Shown here one piece after another: positions 52,674 through 61,710 of a DNA stretch of 64,000 nt. This DNA comes from Bacillota bacterium (lineage in GTDB: Bacteria; Bacillota; UBA4882; UBA8346). Where the stretch lies: positions 1-64,000 of the forward strand of contig JAFABB010000006.1 of the NCBI GenBank assembly GCA_023426245.1, in the 5' to 3' direction. The notes under the pieces are model-generated. The model was not told the origin of the DNA and ran no database searches. It saw only the letters and a program-made list of their open reading frames with translations. The stretch's first letter is position 1; each line of letters opens with the position of its first letter. A program made the translations under genes and the position numbers.

Positions 52674-53635
52674 AACGACCGCGCCGGTTGCGAACCAGTC
52701 CGGCGATGCGGGGCTTGGTCCGGGAAACATCATTGCAAACCGGTCATTTGGTTTACCCTTTGTTTGTTAATGAAGGGATCAAGGGGAAAAAGGAAATTCC
52801 CTCGATGCCCGGGATCTTTAATCTTTCTCTGGATGATTACCTGAAGGAATTGGAACAGATCGCCGCCCTTGAGATACCGGCGGTGTTGCTTTTCGGCGTG
52901 CCGCTGCATAAAGATGAGACGGGTTCAGGGGCTTATAATCCCCAGGGTATCGTTCAGCAGGCGTTGCGTTTGGGGAAAAAGCATTTCCCGGAAATTTTGT
53001 TTGTAGCCGATGTCTGTTTGTGCGAATACACTTCCCATGGTCATTGCGGCGTCATTCAGGACGGCAGGATTTTAAATGACCAAACCTTACCATTGCTTTC
53101 CCGGACTGCGGTCAGTTACGCTGAGGCGGGAGCGGACATTATCGCGCCGTCGGACATGATGGACGGTAGGGTGGGGGCTATCCGGAAAGCCCTTGATGAA
53201 CAAGGATTTTCCGATACGGCGATTCTCGCTTACAGCGCCAAGTATGCTTCCGCCTTTTATGGCCCATTCCGCGACGCGGCAGGTTCCAAGCCGGCTTTCG
53301 GGGATCGGAAAGCCTATCAAATGGACTGCGCCAACCTCAAGGAAGCCGTCAAAGAAGTGGAATTGGATTTGGAAGAAGGAGCGGATATGGTGATGGTCAA
53401 ACCGGCTTTGGCCTATTTGGATGTGATCCGGGAGATCAGTCAGCGGGTTCAGGTACCGGTTGCCGCTTATCATGTGAGCGGCGAATATGCGATGATCAAA
53501 GCCGCTGCCGCCAATGGCTGGATCGACGAGCGGGCGGCGATGTTGGAGGCGACAACCGGCATCCGGCGGGCCGGGGCTCAAATTATCATTACTTATTTTG
53601 CCAAGGAAATCGCGAGGTGGTTGCGTCATGGATAA
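52667..53635 (+). CDS. hemB: Porphobilinogen synthase
   Basis: A 322-residue 5-aminolevulinate dehydratase. The two active-site lysines are Lys192 (AYSAKYAS) and Lys245 (MVMVKPALAYLD). The zinc-type metal site is DVCLCEYTSHGHCG (Cys117, Cys119, Cys127), so this is a Zn2+-dependent form. It overlaps cobA-hemD by 7 bp and hemL by 8 bp. Confidence 0.96.
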   Translation: MLKRPRRLRTSPAMRGLVRETSLQTGHLVYPLFVNEGIKGKKEIPSMPGIFNLSLDDYLKELEQIAALEIPAVLLFGVPLHKDETGSGAYNPQGIVQQALRLGKKHFPEILFVADVCLCEYTSHGHCGVIQDGRILNDQTLPLLSRTAVSYAEAGADIIAPSDMMDGRVGAIRKALDEQGFSDTAILAYSAKYASAFYGPFRDAAGSKPAFGDRKAYQMDCANLKEAVKEVELDLEEGADMVMVKPALAYLDVIREISQRVQVPVAAYHVSGEYAMIKAAAANGWIDERAAMLEATTGIRRAGAQIIITYFAKEIARWLRHG

Positions 53636-54926
53636 TCCTATTTCCAAGGGTTTATTTGAAAGGGCCGGGCGCTGTATTCCCGGCGGAGTCAACAGCCCGG
53701 TCAGGGCTTACCGAAATGTGGGCCTGAATCCGCCGTTTATTCAAAAAGCGAAAGGCTGCCGGATTACCGATGCCGACGGTCATGAATATCTGGACTATGT
53801 TTGTTCCTGGGGGCCCTTAATTCTGGGCCATGCCCATCCCGACGTATTAGCGGCCATTGTGGAAACCGCCCGGGACGGGACCAGTTTCGGCGCGCCCACG
53901 GAACGGGAAATCATTTTGGCGGAGATGATTTGCCAGGCGCTTCCCGCTGTGGAAATGGTGCGGATGGTCAATTCGGGCACCGAGGCGGTCATGAGCGCCT
54001 TAAGACTAGCCCGTGCTTTTACCGGACGATCAAAGATCGTCAAATTTGAAGGATGCTACCATGGACACAGTGACGGTTTGTTGGTAAAGGCCGGGTCCGG
54101 CCTGCTCACCGCGGGTCAGCCGGACAGCGCCGGGGTACCTGCGGAATTGGTGGCCGGAACCGTGTCGGCCCCTTATAATGACCCCGACTATATCGAAAAT
54201 TTATTTCGCCAAAGCGGTTCCGAACTGGCGGCGGTGATTGTCGAGCCGGTGGCCGGCAATATGGGGGTTGTGGCTCCGGGGCCCGAATTCTTGAGGCTTC
54301 TGCGGCGTTTGACGGAAGAATACGGGGCTCTTTTAATTTTTGACGAGGTGATTACCGGTTTTCGGGTTTCTTATCACGGAGCGCAAGGCTATTACGGCAT
54401 TGCTCCGGATTTGACGACCCTGGGCAAGATTATCGGTGGCGGCCTGCCCGTGGGTGCCTATGGGGGCAAAAGAGAAATCATGCAAATGGTGGCCCCTTTG
54501 GGACCGGTATACCAGGCCGGTACTTTATCCGGCAATCCGGTGGCCGTGGCGGCCGGAATTGCCACCTTGCGGTTGTTGCAAGGCAGTCCCGGACTTTATG
54601 AAGAATTAGCCGGAAAAACTCAATTTCTGGAGAATGCATTTGTAAGATCAGCTGCCAAGTATGGCGTCCCGCTTACGGTAAACCGGGTCGGCTCTTTGAT
54701 GAGCGCCTTTTTCACCGACGGGCCGGTATTCCATTACCAGACTGCGCTCCGTTCGGATACCCGGAGATTTACCCGTTACTTTCAATTGATGTTGAACCGG
54801 GGAATCTATTTGCCGCCTTCCCAATTTGAAGCTTTATTTTTATCCATGGCCCATACCCAGGCGGATTTGGAGCGGACAGCCGCGGCCATTGAAGAAAGCT
54901 TCCGGGATCTGGCCGGGGAGCAATGA
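53628..54926 (+). CDS. hemL: Glutamate-1-semialdehyde 2,1-aminomutase
   Basis: A 432-residue PLP enzyme converting glutamate-1-semialdehyde to 5-aminolevulinate. PGGVNSPVRAY at the start, MVNSGTEAVMSALRLARA, FEGCYHGHSDG, FDEVITGFR and the PLP Lys267 (TTLGKIIGGGLPVGA) are present. ATG 53628 follows GAGGTGG and overlaps hemB by 8 bp. Completes the C5 route together with HemA. Confidence 0.96.
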   Translation: MDNPISKGLFERAGRCIPGGVNSPVRAYRNVGLNPPFIQKAKGCRITDADGHEYLDYVCSWGPLILGHAHPDVLAAIVETARDGTSFGAPTEREIILAEMICQALPAVEMVRMVNSGTEAVMSALRLARAFTGRSKIVKFEGCYHGHSDGLLVKAGSGLLTAGQPDSAGVPAELVAGTVSAPYNDPDYIENLFRQSGSELAAVIVEPVAGNMGVVAPGPEFLRLLRRLTEEYGALLIFDEVITGFRVSYHGAQGYYGIAPDLTTLGKIIGGGLPVGAYGGKREIMQMVAPLGPVYQAGTLSGNPVAVAAGIATLRLLQGSPGLYEELAGKTQFLENAFVRSAAKYGVPLTVNRVGSLMSAFFTDGPVFHYQTALRSDTRRFTRYFQLMLNRGIYLPPSQFEALFLSMAHTQADLERTAAAIEESFRDLAGEQ

Positions 54927-54993
54927 CGGCTTTGAGGAGCTCGAAGAATTCTTGAGCCGGAAATAACCGGCAATTGAGGTGAGGAGAATGGCC

Positions 54994-56403
54994 ATGCCGC
55001 GGGTGATCATCGCCGGAGCCGGCAGCGGTTGCGGTAAAACGACGCTTACCATAGGGTTGCTTGCATTATTACGGCGTCAGGGCCTTAAGGTACAGCCCTA
55101 TAAAGTGGGCCCTGATTATATCGATCCACTGTTTCATCAATACGCCACCGGGCAGACTTCCGTCAATCTGGATTCCTGGTTGTTGAGAGAAGATGTCTTG
55201 GGTTATCTTTTCGTCAAGAACTTCGGTGATGCGGATTTAGCGGTGATCGAAGGGGTAATGGGCCTTTTTGACGGGGAGGGCGGCTATTCCTTTTCGGGCA
55301 GTACCGCCCATGTCTCGCGGATTTTAGGGGCACCGGTGGTTTTAGTGGTGAACGCCGCCGGAATGGGGTTGAGCATCGCCGCACTGCTAAGGGGTTATCA
55401 GCAATTTATGCCCGATCTGCCCATCAGAGGGGTCATCCTTAACCAGTTGAAAAGCAAGAGTCATTTTCTGCTCTTAAAGCAAATCATCGAAGAACAAAAT
55501 GGCTTGAAAGTTATTGGCTATCTGCCGAACATGGCGGAACTGGCGCTACCTTCCCGTCATTTGGGGCTGGTCTTCCAAAATGAAATATCCGGTTTCGACG
55601 GGAAACTGGAGCGTCTGCAAGAAGAAATGGCCCAAACCATCGACCTGGAATTGCTAAAAAGCCTCGCCGGGGAAGTGGAAACCGTTGAGTCCGGCCCAGC
55701 GCCGCCTTTATCCAGAGGGACAGGCCCGGTGAGGCTGGCGGTGGCCAAAGATGCCGCCTTCAATTTTTATTATCATGACAACTTGGATTTATTGGAGCAC
55801 CTTGGCGCGGAGCTGGTTTTTTTCAGCCCGTTGTCGGCGCGGAGCTTACCGGAAAGCATTAGCGGCCTTTATTTAGGTGGCGGTTATCCGGAACTTTTTG
55901 CGGCGGAACTTTCCGCCAACCATGCGATGCTGGAAAGCGTGCGAAGGGCAGCCAAGGCCGGACTGCCGGTTTATGCGGAATGCGGTGGAATGATGTATCT
56001 TTGCCGGACTTTAGCGGATCAGCAAGGAAAGGTCCATGAGATGTGCGGTATTTTCCCTGTGGACAGCCAAATGACGGATTCCTTGCAGCATTTCGGATAT
56101 GTGGAACTTACGATGACCCGGGCGACTGTTTTAGGACCGGCCGGCGCCAAAATCCGCGCTCACGAATTTCATTATTCCCGGCTGGATACGGTGGGCGCAC
56201 GGGGAGGAGCGGGAGCGGTATCCGGGGCTTATCAAGTTTCGAAGCGGCGCGGGAGTGGAACAACGGTAAATTGGCCCGGAGGAATGACCTATAAAAACGT
56301 ATTGGCGGGTTATCCCCATCTCCATTTTTGGGCCAATCCCGAATTGGCGGAAAATTTTATCCATCATTGCCGGGAATACGGGAAAGGAACGGCTCAGATA
56401 TGA
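54994..56403 (+). CDS. cbiA: Cobyrinate a,c-diamide synthase
   Basis: A 469-residue glutamine-dependent amidotransferase that amidates the a and c side chains of cobyrinic acid. The P-loop AGAGSGCGKTT is at residues 8-18 and the glutaminase nucleophile is Cys330 (YAECGGMMYL), with a His in AHEFHYS. I choose ATG 54994, 7 nt after AGGAG and matching the family start MPRVIIAG; ATG 54988 and GTG 54979 lie on or too near that site. A 67-bp gap after hemL is one of the few breaks in unit 1. It shares ATGA with cbiP. Confidence 0.95.
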   Translation: MPRVIIAGAGSGCGKTTLTIGLLALLRRQGLKVQPYKVGPDYIDPLFHQYATGQTSVNLDSWLLREDVLGYLFVKNFGDADLAVIEGVMGLFDGEGGYSFSGSTAHVSRILGAPVVLVVNAAGMGLSIAALLRGYQQFMPDLPIRGVILNQLKSKSHFLLLKQIIEEQNGLKVIGYLPNMAELALPSRHLGLVFQNEISGFDGKLERLQEEMAQTIDLELLKSLAGEVETVESGPAPPLSRGTGPVRLAVAKDAAFNFYYHDNLDLLEHLGAELVFFSPLSARSLPESISGLYLGGGYPELFAAELSANHAMLESVRRAAKAGLPVYAECGGMMYLCRTLADQQGKVHEMCGIFPVDSQMTDSLQHFGYVELTMTRATVLGPAGAKIRAHEFHYSRLDTVGARGGAGAVSGAYQVSKRRGSGTTVNWPGGMTYKNVLAGYPHLHFWANPELAENFIHHCREYGKGTAQI

Positions 56404-57938
56404 AAGCGAAACCCTTGATGATTCAGGGCGTGGCCTCCTCGGTCGGTAAAAGTTGGATTGTCGCCGGTTTGTGCCGCATTTTTAAACAGGACGGCTACCG
56501 GGTGGCTCCCTTTAAATCCCAAAACATGGCCTTGAATTCCTTTATTACCCGAGATGGTTTGGAGATGGGCCGGGCTCAGGTGGTTCAAGCGGAGGCGGCC
56601 GGTTTGCTTCCGGATGTCCGGATGAATCCGGTATTGTTAAAACCGACCACCGACCGGAATTCCCAGGTCATTATCAGGGGCAGGGTTTACGGCAATATGT
56701 CCGCTGCGGAATATCACGCTTTTAAACCCCAATTGGCTGGAATGATTCAAGAGGTATACCAGTCGCTGGCCGCGGAGAACGAGATCGTCGTTATCGAAGG
56801 TGCCGGCAGCCCGGCCGAAATCAACCTGCGGGATAAGGACATCGTCAACATGGGCATGGCGGAGTTGGCCGACGCCCCGGTGTTGCTGGTGGGCGATATT
56901 GACAGGGGCGGTGTATTTGCTTCCCTGGCCGGCACCATGCTCTGGCTTACCGAAAGCGAAAGGCGGCGGGTACAAGGAACCATTATCAACAAATTCCGTG
57001 GCGATGCCGCTATCTTACACCCCGGCCTTCGGATGCTGGAGGAACGGATTCAAGTTCCGACTCTCGGTGTTGTACCTTACCTGCCGTTAAATATCGAGGA
57101 TGAGGATAGTCTGACCGAGCGTTTTGGCAGGCGGCGAAACTTAGCGGCGAGAGTGGAGATCGCAGTGATTAAACTGCCCCGTATTTCTAATTTTACCGAT
57201 TTTAACGTTTTTGAGAATATTGCCGATGTGAATATCCGTTATGCCGAAATTGCGTCGCAACTTGAAAAAGCAGACCTGATCATTCTGCCGGGGACCAAAA
57301 ATACCATCGAGGATTTGGAATACCTCCGGACGAATGGCCTGGAAAGCGCCATTATCCGTAAGCACCGCCAAGGGGTGGAAATTTTCGGGATCTGCGGCGG
57401 TTATCAAATGTTGGGAAAAACCATCACCGATCCCTACCGGGTGGAGAGCAGCCGGGAGAAAACGGCGGGAATGGGATTGCTCAATGTTTCTACTGTCATG
57501 GAACGGGAAAAAACCACCATCCAAAGCAGGGGAGAGGTTTGTGAAGACGCCGGGCTTTTAGAAGGATTGAAAGGTACCAAACTGGCCGGTTATGAAATCC
57601 ATATGGGGGTCACCGCCCCTCTGGACGGCACAGTCCCTTTTATCCGCTTTAGCGGTCATCCAACTGAGGGTCAGGATCAGGGTTTTGAAGGCGGAGTTTG
57701 TAACATTCAGGGGAATGTTTTCGGTACTTACCTGCACGGCCTTTTTGACAATCTTCAATTTACCCTGGGGCTCATCAACAATATCCGCAGGCGGAAAGGT
57801 ATTGAGCCAATTCAGGGAGGCTCCGGAGATTATCAAGCTTTCAAAGAAAGTCAATATGATTTGCTGGCTGAGCATTTGCGCAAAAATTTGGATCTCAAAC
57901 GGATTTACCGAATGATGGAAAACTGGAGAAGCCGGTAG
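56400..57938 (+). CDS. cbiP: Cobyric acid synthase
   Basis: A 512-residue CbiP/CobQ, amidating side chains b, d, e and g of adenosylcobyrinic a,c-diamide. The N-terminal MIQGVASSVGKS P-loop, PFKSQNMALNSFIT, VIEGAGSPAEINL and the glutaminase Cys332 (FGICGGYQML) are typical, with HGLFDN near the end. Start ATG 56400 overlaps the cbiA stop in ATGA. Confidence 0.96.
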   Translation: MKAKPLMIQGVASSVGKSWIVAGLCRIFKQDGYRVAPFKSQNMALNSFITRDGLEMGRAQVVQAEAAGLLPDVRMNPVLLKPTTDRNSQVIIRGRVYGNMSAAEYHAFKPQLAGMIQEVYQSLAAENEIVVIEGAGSPAEINLRDKDIVNMGMAELADAPVLLVGDIDRGGVFASLAGTMLWLTESERRRVQGTIINKFRGDAAILHPGLRMLEERIQVPTLGVVPYLPLNIEDEDSLTERFGRRRNLAARVEIAVIKLPRISNFTDFNVFENIADVNIRYAEIASQLEKADLIILPGTKNTIEDLEYLRTNGLESAIIRKHRQGVEIFGICGGYQMLGKTITDPYRVESSREKTAGMGLLNVSTVMEREKTTIQSRGEVCEDAGLLEGLKGTKLAGYEIHMGVTAPLDGTVPFIRFSGHPTEGQDQGFEGGVCNIQGNVFGTYLHGLFDNLQFTLGLINNIRRRKGIEPIQGGSGDYQAFKESQYDLLAEHLRKNLDLKRIYRMMENWRSR

Positions 57939-57976
57939 GCTTATCTTAAACGATAGAGAACGGTCCTTTACACCGG

Positions 57977-58546
57977 ATGATTAAAACTTCGGGCCAAAAA
58001 GGAAAGGATGAGGGAAAATTGCAGGGTCTGGTACATATTTATACCGGCGAGGGCAAAGGGAAAACAACGGCCGCGCTCGGTTTGGGCATCAGAGCTTGCG
58101 GCGGGGATTTAAGAGTGGCCCTGGTTCAATTTCTTAAAGGGAGGGACACCGGGGAGTTGAAGATACTTCAGGTGCTGGGAGAAATATTTAAAGTTTACCG
58201 CAATCCGGATAATGTTAAATTCATCAAAGATATGAATCCCCAAGAATTGCAGGCTGCCCGGTCCGGAGCGGATAGATTGTGGGAAACCGCTAAGAATTTG
58301 GGGAGTCGGGGCCAATGCGATTTGTTGATCCTGGATGAAATTATGGCCGCCATTTCTACTGGCCTGCTTCCCCTGGATGATGTCGCCGGATGGGTGCGGG
58401 AAAAGCCCGGTGCCTTGGAACTGGTGATGACCGGTAGAAACGCCCCGGCGGATTTGGTGGAATTGGCGGATTATGTATCGGAAATCAAAGCGGTGAAACA
58501 TCCTTACAGCCTGGGAATTAAGGCCAGGAAAGGAATTGAATTTTAA
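57977..58546 (+). CDS. cobO: Cob(I)yrinic acid a,c-diamide adenosyltransferase
   Basis: A 189-residue CobO/BtuR adenosyltransferase. The P-loop is TGEGKGKTTAALGLGIRA (about residues 24-41), with VALVQFLKGRDTGE and LLILDEIMAAI. It attaches the adenosyl ligand to cobalt. The 38-bp gap after cbiP shows no clear ribosome site (AACGG only) before ATG 57977; the in-frame ATG or TTG nearer LQGLVHIYTGEG could also be used. Last gene of unit 1, before a terminator. Confidence 0.93.
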   Translation: MIKTSGQKGKDEGKLQGLVHIYTGEGKGKTTAALGLGIRACGGDLRVALVQFLKGRDTGELKILQVLGEIFKVYRNPDNVKFIKDMNPQELQAARSGADRLWETAKNLGSRGQCDLLILDEIMAAISTGLLPLDDVAGWVREKPGALELVMTGRNAPADLVELADYVSEIKAVKHPYSLGIKARKGIEF

Positions 58547-58566
58547 AGCCAGGAGACCCCAAACGC

Positions 58567-58600
58567 ACCCGCACAACGCGTGCACGTGCGGGTTATTTTT
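58567..58600 (+). terminator. Terminator of cobalamin unit 1
   Basis: ACCCGCAC (58567-58574) pairs with GTGCGGGT (58586-58593), followed by TATTTTT; outer CCCCAAA and TTTGGGG may extend it. Confidence 0.8.
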
Positions 58601-58631
58601 GGGGTTTATCGATAACATTGTTTCATCAATT

Positions 58632-58838
58632 ACAGGTGCCGGTTAGGAATTTATCATCCATGATCAACCGGTGAAAAGGGAAGTCGGGTGAAAATCCCAC
58701 GCGGTCCCGCCGCTGTAAAAGCAGAATTCTCCAGGTAAACGCCACTGGGAAGCCGGGAAGGTTTGGAGAATATTGACGCTTGAGCCAGAAGACCTGCCTG
58801 TAATGATTGAATATCCAACCTACGAGCGATAGGGAGGT
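58632..58838 (+). ncRNA. Cobalamin riboswitch 2
   Basis: Core elements: AAAAGGGAAGTCGGGTGAAA (58674 on), CACGCGGTCCCGCCGCTGTA, GCCACTGGGAAGCCGGGAAG (58741 on), and the B12 box AGCCAGAAGACCTGCC (58783-58798), then CCTACGAGCGATAGGGAGG. The core is closer to consensus than in riboswitch 1. Confidence 0.96.
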
Positions 58839-58862
58839 GTTGTTTTAAGTTGAAAGCGTATC

Positions 58863-58903
58863 AAGCCTTTCACAGGAAAATTCCTTAGCCGGAGAAAGGT
58901 TTT
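58863..58903 (+). terminator. Possible expression platform of riboswitch 2
   Basis: AAGCCTTTC (58863-58871) pairs with GAAAGGTTT (58894-58902), including one wobble, followed by TAA. The T tract is very short, so control may instead be weak termination or at translation. Confidence 0.42.
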
Positions 58904-58956
58904 AACCCGTGCGGGAAATCTTTTCATTGTTAAATCATTTAAAGGAGTCGAATTCT

Positions 58957-59901
58957 ATGAAAAAAATCGTTCGTTGCTTGACGGTTGCCTTTTTGATCGC
59001 CTTGGGTTTGGAAGCTGTCACCTTTGACGCTTATGCCGCGGAGGGACAAGCCGGGAAAAAAGCGATCCTGGTTGTAAGCTTCGGTACCACCTTTGCGGAT
59101 ACCCGCAAAGTGACCACCGAAGCAGTGGAGAACAAAATCCGGGCGGCTTTTCCCGATTATGAAGTGCGCCGCGCTTTTACTTCGCGGATCATCATCAAGA
59201 GGCTGGCCGAACGGGACGGCTTAAAGGTTGATACGGAAAGACAGGCTTTGGAAAAATTAAAGGCGGATGGTTATACGGATGTCATCATCCAACCCCTTCA
59301 TATTGAAGCCGGCGAGGAGTATGAAAAGCTGAGCAAGGCAGTTGCCGGCTTTGAGAAGGACTTTGCCAAAATAACAGTCAGCCGGCCGCTGCTTTACTAC
59401 ACGGGGCAAGAAGGGGAAAAACCGGATGATTATTTAATCGCCATCAAGGCCATTCAAAAGCAATTGCCGAAACTTGGGCCCCAAGACGCAGTTGCCCTGA
59501 TGGGCCACGGCGGCGTGAGCCCGGCTAATACCGCCTACGCCGCGCTGCAGTTGAAGCTGGAAGACGCAGGTCTAAAAAATGTCTTTATCTTCACAGTGGA
59601 AGGATATCCGACAGTAGAGAATTTATTGGCGAAACTGAAAAAGAATAAAATCAAGACGGTTATCTTAATGCCGTTTATGCTGGTTGCCGGAGATCACGCC
59701 AACAATGATATGGCAGGCGATGAAGAAGATTCATTTAAATCCCAGCTTCAAAAGGCCGGATACCAGGTGAAAACTTATATCCACGGACTGGGTGAAAATG
59801 CGGGCATTCAAGATATTTATGCCCAACATGTGAAAGACGCCATCGACGATCAATATACCAAGCGGGGAAAAGACAAGCCTCCGATCCCGGATATCCAATA
59901 A
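58957..59901 (+). CDS. cbiK: Exported sirohydrochlorin cobaltochelatase
   Basis: A 314-residue CbiK-type chelatase. The mature part begins KKAILVVSFGTTFADTRK; the metal/catalytic His residues are in IQPLHIEAGEEYEKL and MLVAGDHANNDMAGDEEDS, as in CbiK. An N-terminal signal peptide (residues 1-28, basic start, hydrophobic core, likely cleavage after AYA) is not expected for a cytoplasmic pathway enzyme; a periplasmic CbiK is known in Desulfovibrio. ATG 58957 is 10 nt after AAAGGAG; the GTG at 58909 has no site. First gene of unit 2. It is the only cobalt chelatase in the window. Confidence 0.92.
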   Translation: MKKIVRCLTVAFLIALGLEAVTFDAYAAEGQAGKKAILVVSFGTTFADTRKVTTEAVENKIRAAFPDYEVRRAFTSRIIIKRLAERDGLKVDTERQALEKLKADGYTDVIIQPLHIEAGEEYEKLSKAVAGFEKDFAKITVSRPLLYYTGQEGEKPDDYLIAIKAIQKQLPKLGPQDAVALMGHGGVSPANTAYAALQLKLEDAGLKNVFIFTVEGYPTVENLLAKLKKNKIKTVILMPFMLVAGDHANNDMAGDEEDSFKSQLQKAGYQVKTYIHGLGENAGIQDIYAQHVKDAIDDQYTKRGKDKPPIPDIQ

Positions 59902-59992
59902 ACCGGCAATCGTTCAAGATCAATTCCGGCCCTGGTAGGCCGGAGTTGATCTCCAACCGGAGTAGAAGTTTAGTATGATGAGGAGATCAATC

Positions 59993-60697
59993 ATGGCAGG
60001 AGCATTTTATGGCGTCGGCGTCGGTCCCGGGGATCCCGAACTGCTTACCGTGAAGGCGGTAAAGGTGATTGGAGCGGCTGATGTGATCTTAGCGCCCAAG
60101 ACGGAAAAAAAGGACGACAGTACGGCTTTGGCTATCGCCAAACCTTTTTTAAAAGCGGATGTATCGATTGTCAAAATGGTTTTTCCCATGGTCTATCATG
60201 GCCAGACTCTATCAAATGCCTGGGAGGCAAATAAAAACGCCATTCTTGAATTGCTGGCCGAGGGTAAGAAAGTTGTTTTTCTGACCTTGGGCGACCCGAT
60301 GTTCTACAGCACCTACATTTATATATTTCACTTATTGGAAAACTGCGGGTACCCGGTGGAAACCGTTCCGGGAGTGCCGGCTTTTTGCGCAATCGGGAGC
60401 AAGATTGGTTATCCGCTGGCTGAAGGGGAAGACATATTGAGTATTATCCCGGCAACCATTTCGGAAGAGAAAATGGACCAGATTTTGGAAATTTCCGATA
60501 ATGTAGTGATGATGAAGGTTTATAAAAACTACCGGCAGGTCATTGATAAGCTGAATCGTCATGGACAGGCGGAACATGCCGTAATGGTCAGCCGCTGCGG
60601 TTTGGACGGCGAACAAGTGGTTCGTGATCTAAAGAGTATCGGCGATCAAGGGGTGAATTACTTGTCGACGATCTTAGGACGCCGCAATAAAGATTGA
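59993..60697 (+). CDS. cbiL: Cobalt-precorrin-2 C20-methyltransferase
   Basis: A 234-residue tetrapyrrole methylase: YGVGVGPGDPELLTVKAVK, TLGDPMFYSTYIY and ETVPGVPAFCAIGSK are the CbiL pattern. It methylates C20 right after cobalt insertion, which fits its place behind cbiK. ATG 59993 is 8 nt after GAGGAG; the upstream ATG 59975 lies before that site. Confidence 0.95.
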   Translation: MAGAFYGVGVGPGDPELLTVKAVKVIGAADVILAPKTEKKDDSTALAIAKPFLKADVSIVKMVFPMVYHGQTLSNAWEANKNAILELLAEGKKVVFLTLGDPMFYSTYIYIFHLLENCGYPVETVPGVPAFCAIGSKIGYPLAEGEDILSIIPATISEEKMDQILEISDNVVMMKVYKNYRQVIDKLNRHGQAEHAVMVSRCGLDGEQVVRDLKSIGDQGVNYLSTILGRRNKD

Positions 60698-60729
60698 ATA
60701 TTGATTGGGAAATAAAGAGGTGGATGAAT

Positions 60730-61710
60730 TTGCAGGGAAATTTACGTTTAAGCGTGATGGGTATCTTCATCGCCGTCGCAGTATTGATAATATCTTCCGG
60801 ACTCCAGGCCAGGCAATCCGCATCCGGCGGCGTAACGGCGGACGGTTATTTAACAATAGCGGACGATGCCGGGCGGACCATTGTTTTGAAGCATAAACCC
60901 AGTCGAATTGTGGTACTATCACCATCATTTCTGGATCTCTTATATGCGGTAGGCGGGAAAGCCGTCGGCCGTCCCAATTCCAGCGCTAACCTGGACTATT
61001 TGCCCGAACAGGGCCGGGAGATCCCGGAGATTGGGTTTGTTTATCATATCAATGTTGAAAAAGTTGTGGCCTTGCAGCCTGATTTGGTTATCGCCATGCA
61101 GGGAATGCATGATATGCTGGTTCCGGTATTGGAAAGCAATAAGATCCCGGTGATAGTCCTCCAATATAAAACTTATGATGATGTGTTCGCGAAAATCACT
61201 TTGTTTGGGAATCTTGCCGGTACCCAGAAAAAGGCCCAGGCCATGCTGGAGTCCATGAAGTCAAAATTGAAGCGGATTACGGACAAGCTTCCCGCCAAAA
61301 CCACCAGAATCGCCATTCTTCATGCCACTGCCAAAAGCGTGACTTTGGAACTGGAAAACAGTATTGCAGGCAACACGGCAAAATTATTGCGTTTGCAGAA
61401 CGTGGTGGCAGGCAGCAAGCCTATGGACAGCGGTTCCGACCTGACTCCCTACAGCCTGGAAAAATTGGTGGCCAGCGATCCCGACTTCATTTTTGTGGTG
61501 ACCATGGGCAAAAAAGAGGAAATTGAAAAAACCATCCGGGAGGATGTGGAAAATAACCCGGCCTGGGCCGCTTTACGGGCCGTGCGTCACCAAAAGATGG
61601 TCTTTTTACCTTCGGAATTGTTTTTGTTAAATCCGGGCCCGCGAATTCCTGAAGCTGCGGAAACCATGGCCAAAATTGTCTATCCAGAGGTTTATGCCGT
61701 TGGAAAATGA
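60730..61710 (+). CDS. BtuF-like ABC substrate-binding protein without a lipobox
   Basis: A 326-residue periplasmic-binding protein of the BtuF/FepB (helical backbone) class: ADDAGRTIVLKHKPSRIVVLSPSFLDLLYAVG at the first lobe, DLVIAMQGMHDMLVP, and PGPRIPEAAETMAKIVYPE at the end. Residues 1-30 are a signal or anchor (LSVMGIFIAVAVLII). There is no Cys, so it is not a lipoprotein as usual in Gram-positive cells. TTG 60730 is 9 nt after AGAGG; ATG 60724 is only 3 nt after it. Riboswitch control suggests a cobalamin or corrinoid ligand; iron siderophores are the alternative for this family. Confidence 0.86.
   Translation: MQGNLRLSVMGIFIAVAVLIISSGLQARQSASGGVTADGYLTIADDAGRTIVLKHKPSRIVVLSPSFLDLLYAVGGKAVGRPNSSANLDYLPEQGREIPEIGFVYHINVEKVVALQPDLVIAMQGMHDMLVPVLESNKIPVIVLQYKTYDDVFAKITLFGNLAGTQKKAQAMLESMKSKLKRITDKLPAKTTRIAILHATAKSVTLELENSIAGNTAKLLRLQNVVAGSKPMDSGSDLTPYSLEKLVASDPDFIFVVTMGKKEEIEKTIREDVENNPAWAALRAVRHQKMVFLPSELFLLNPGPRIPEAAETMAKIVYPEVYAVGK

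Noticed and set aside
53087..53692. Minus-strand open frame of 201 codons opposite hemB
   Set aside because: Antisense to a well-supported gene; no family resemblance and no start signal.
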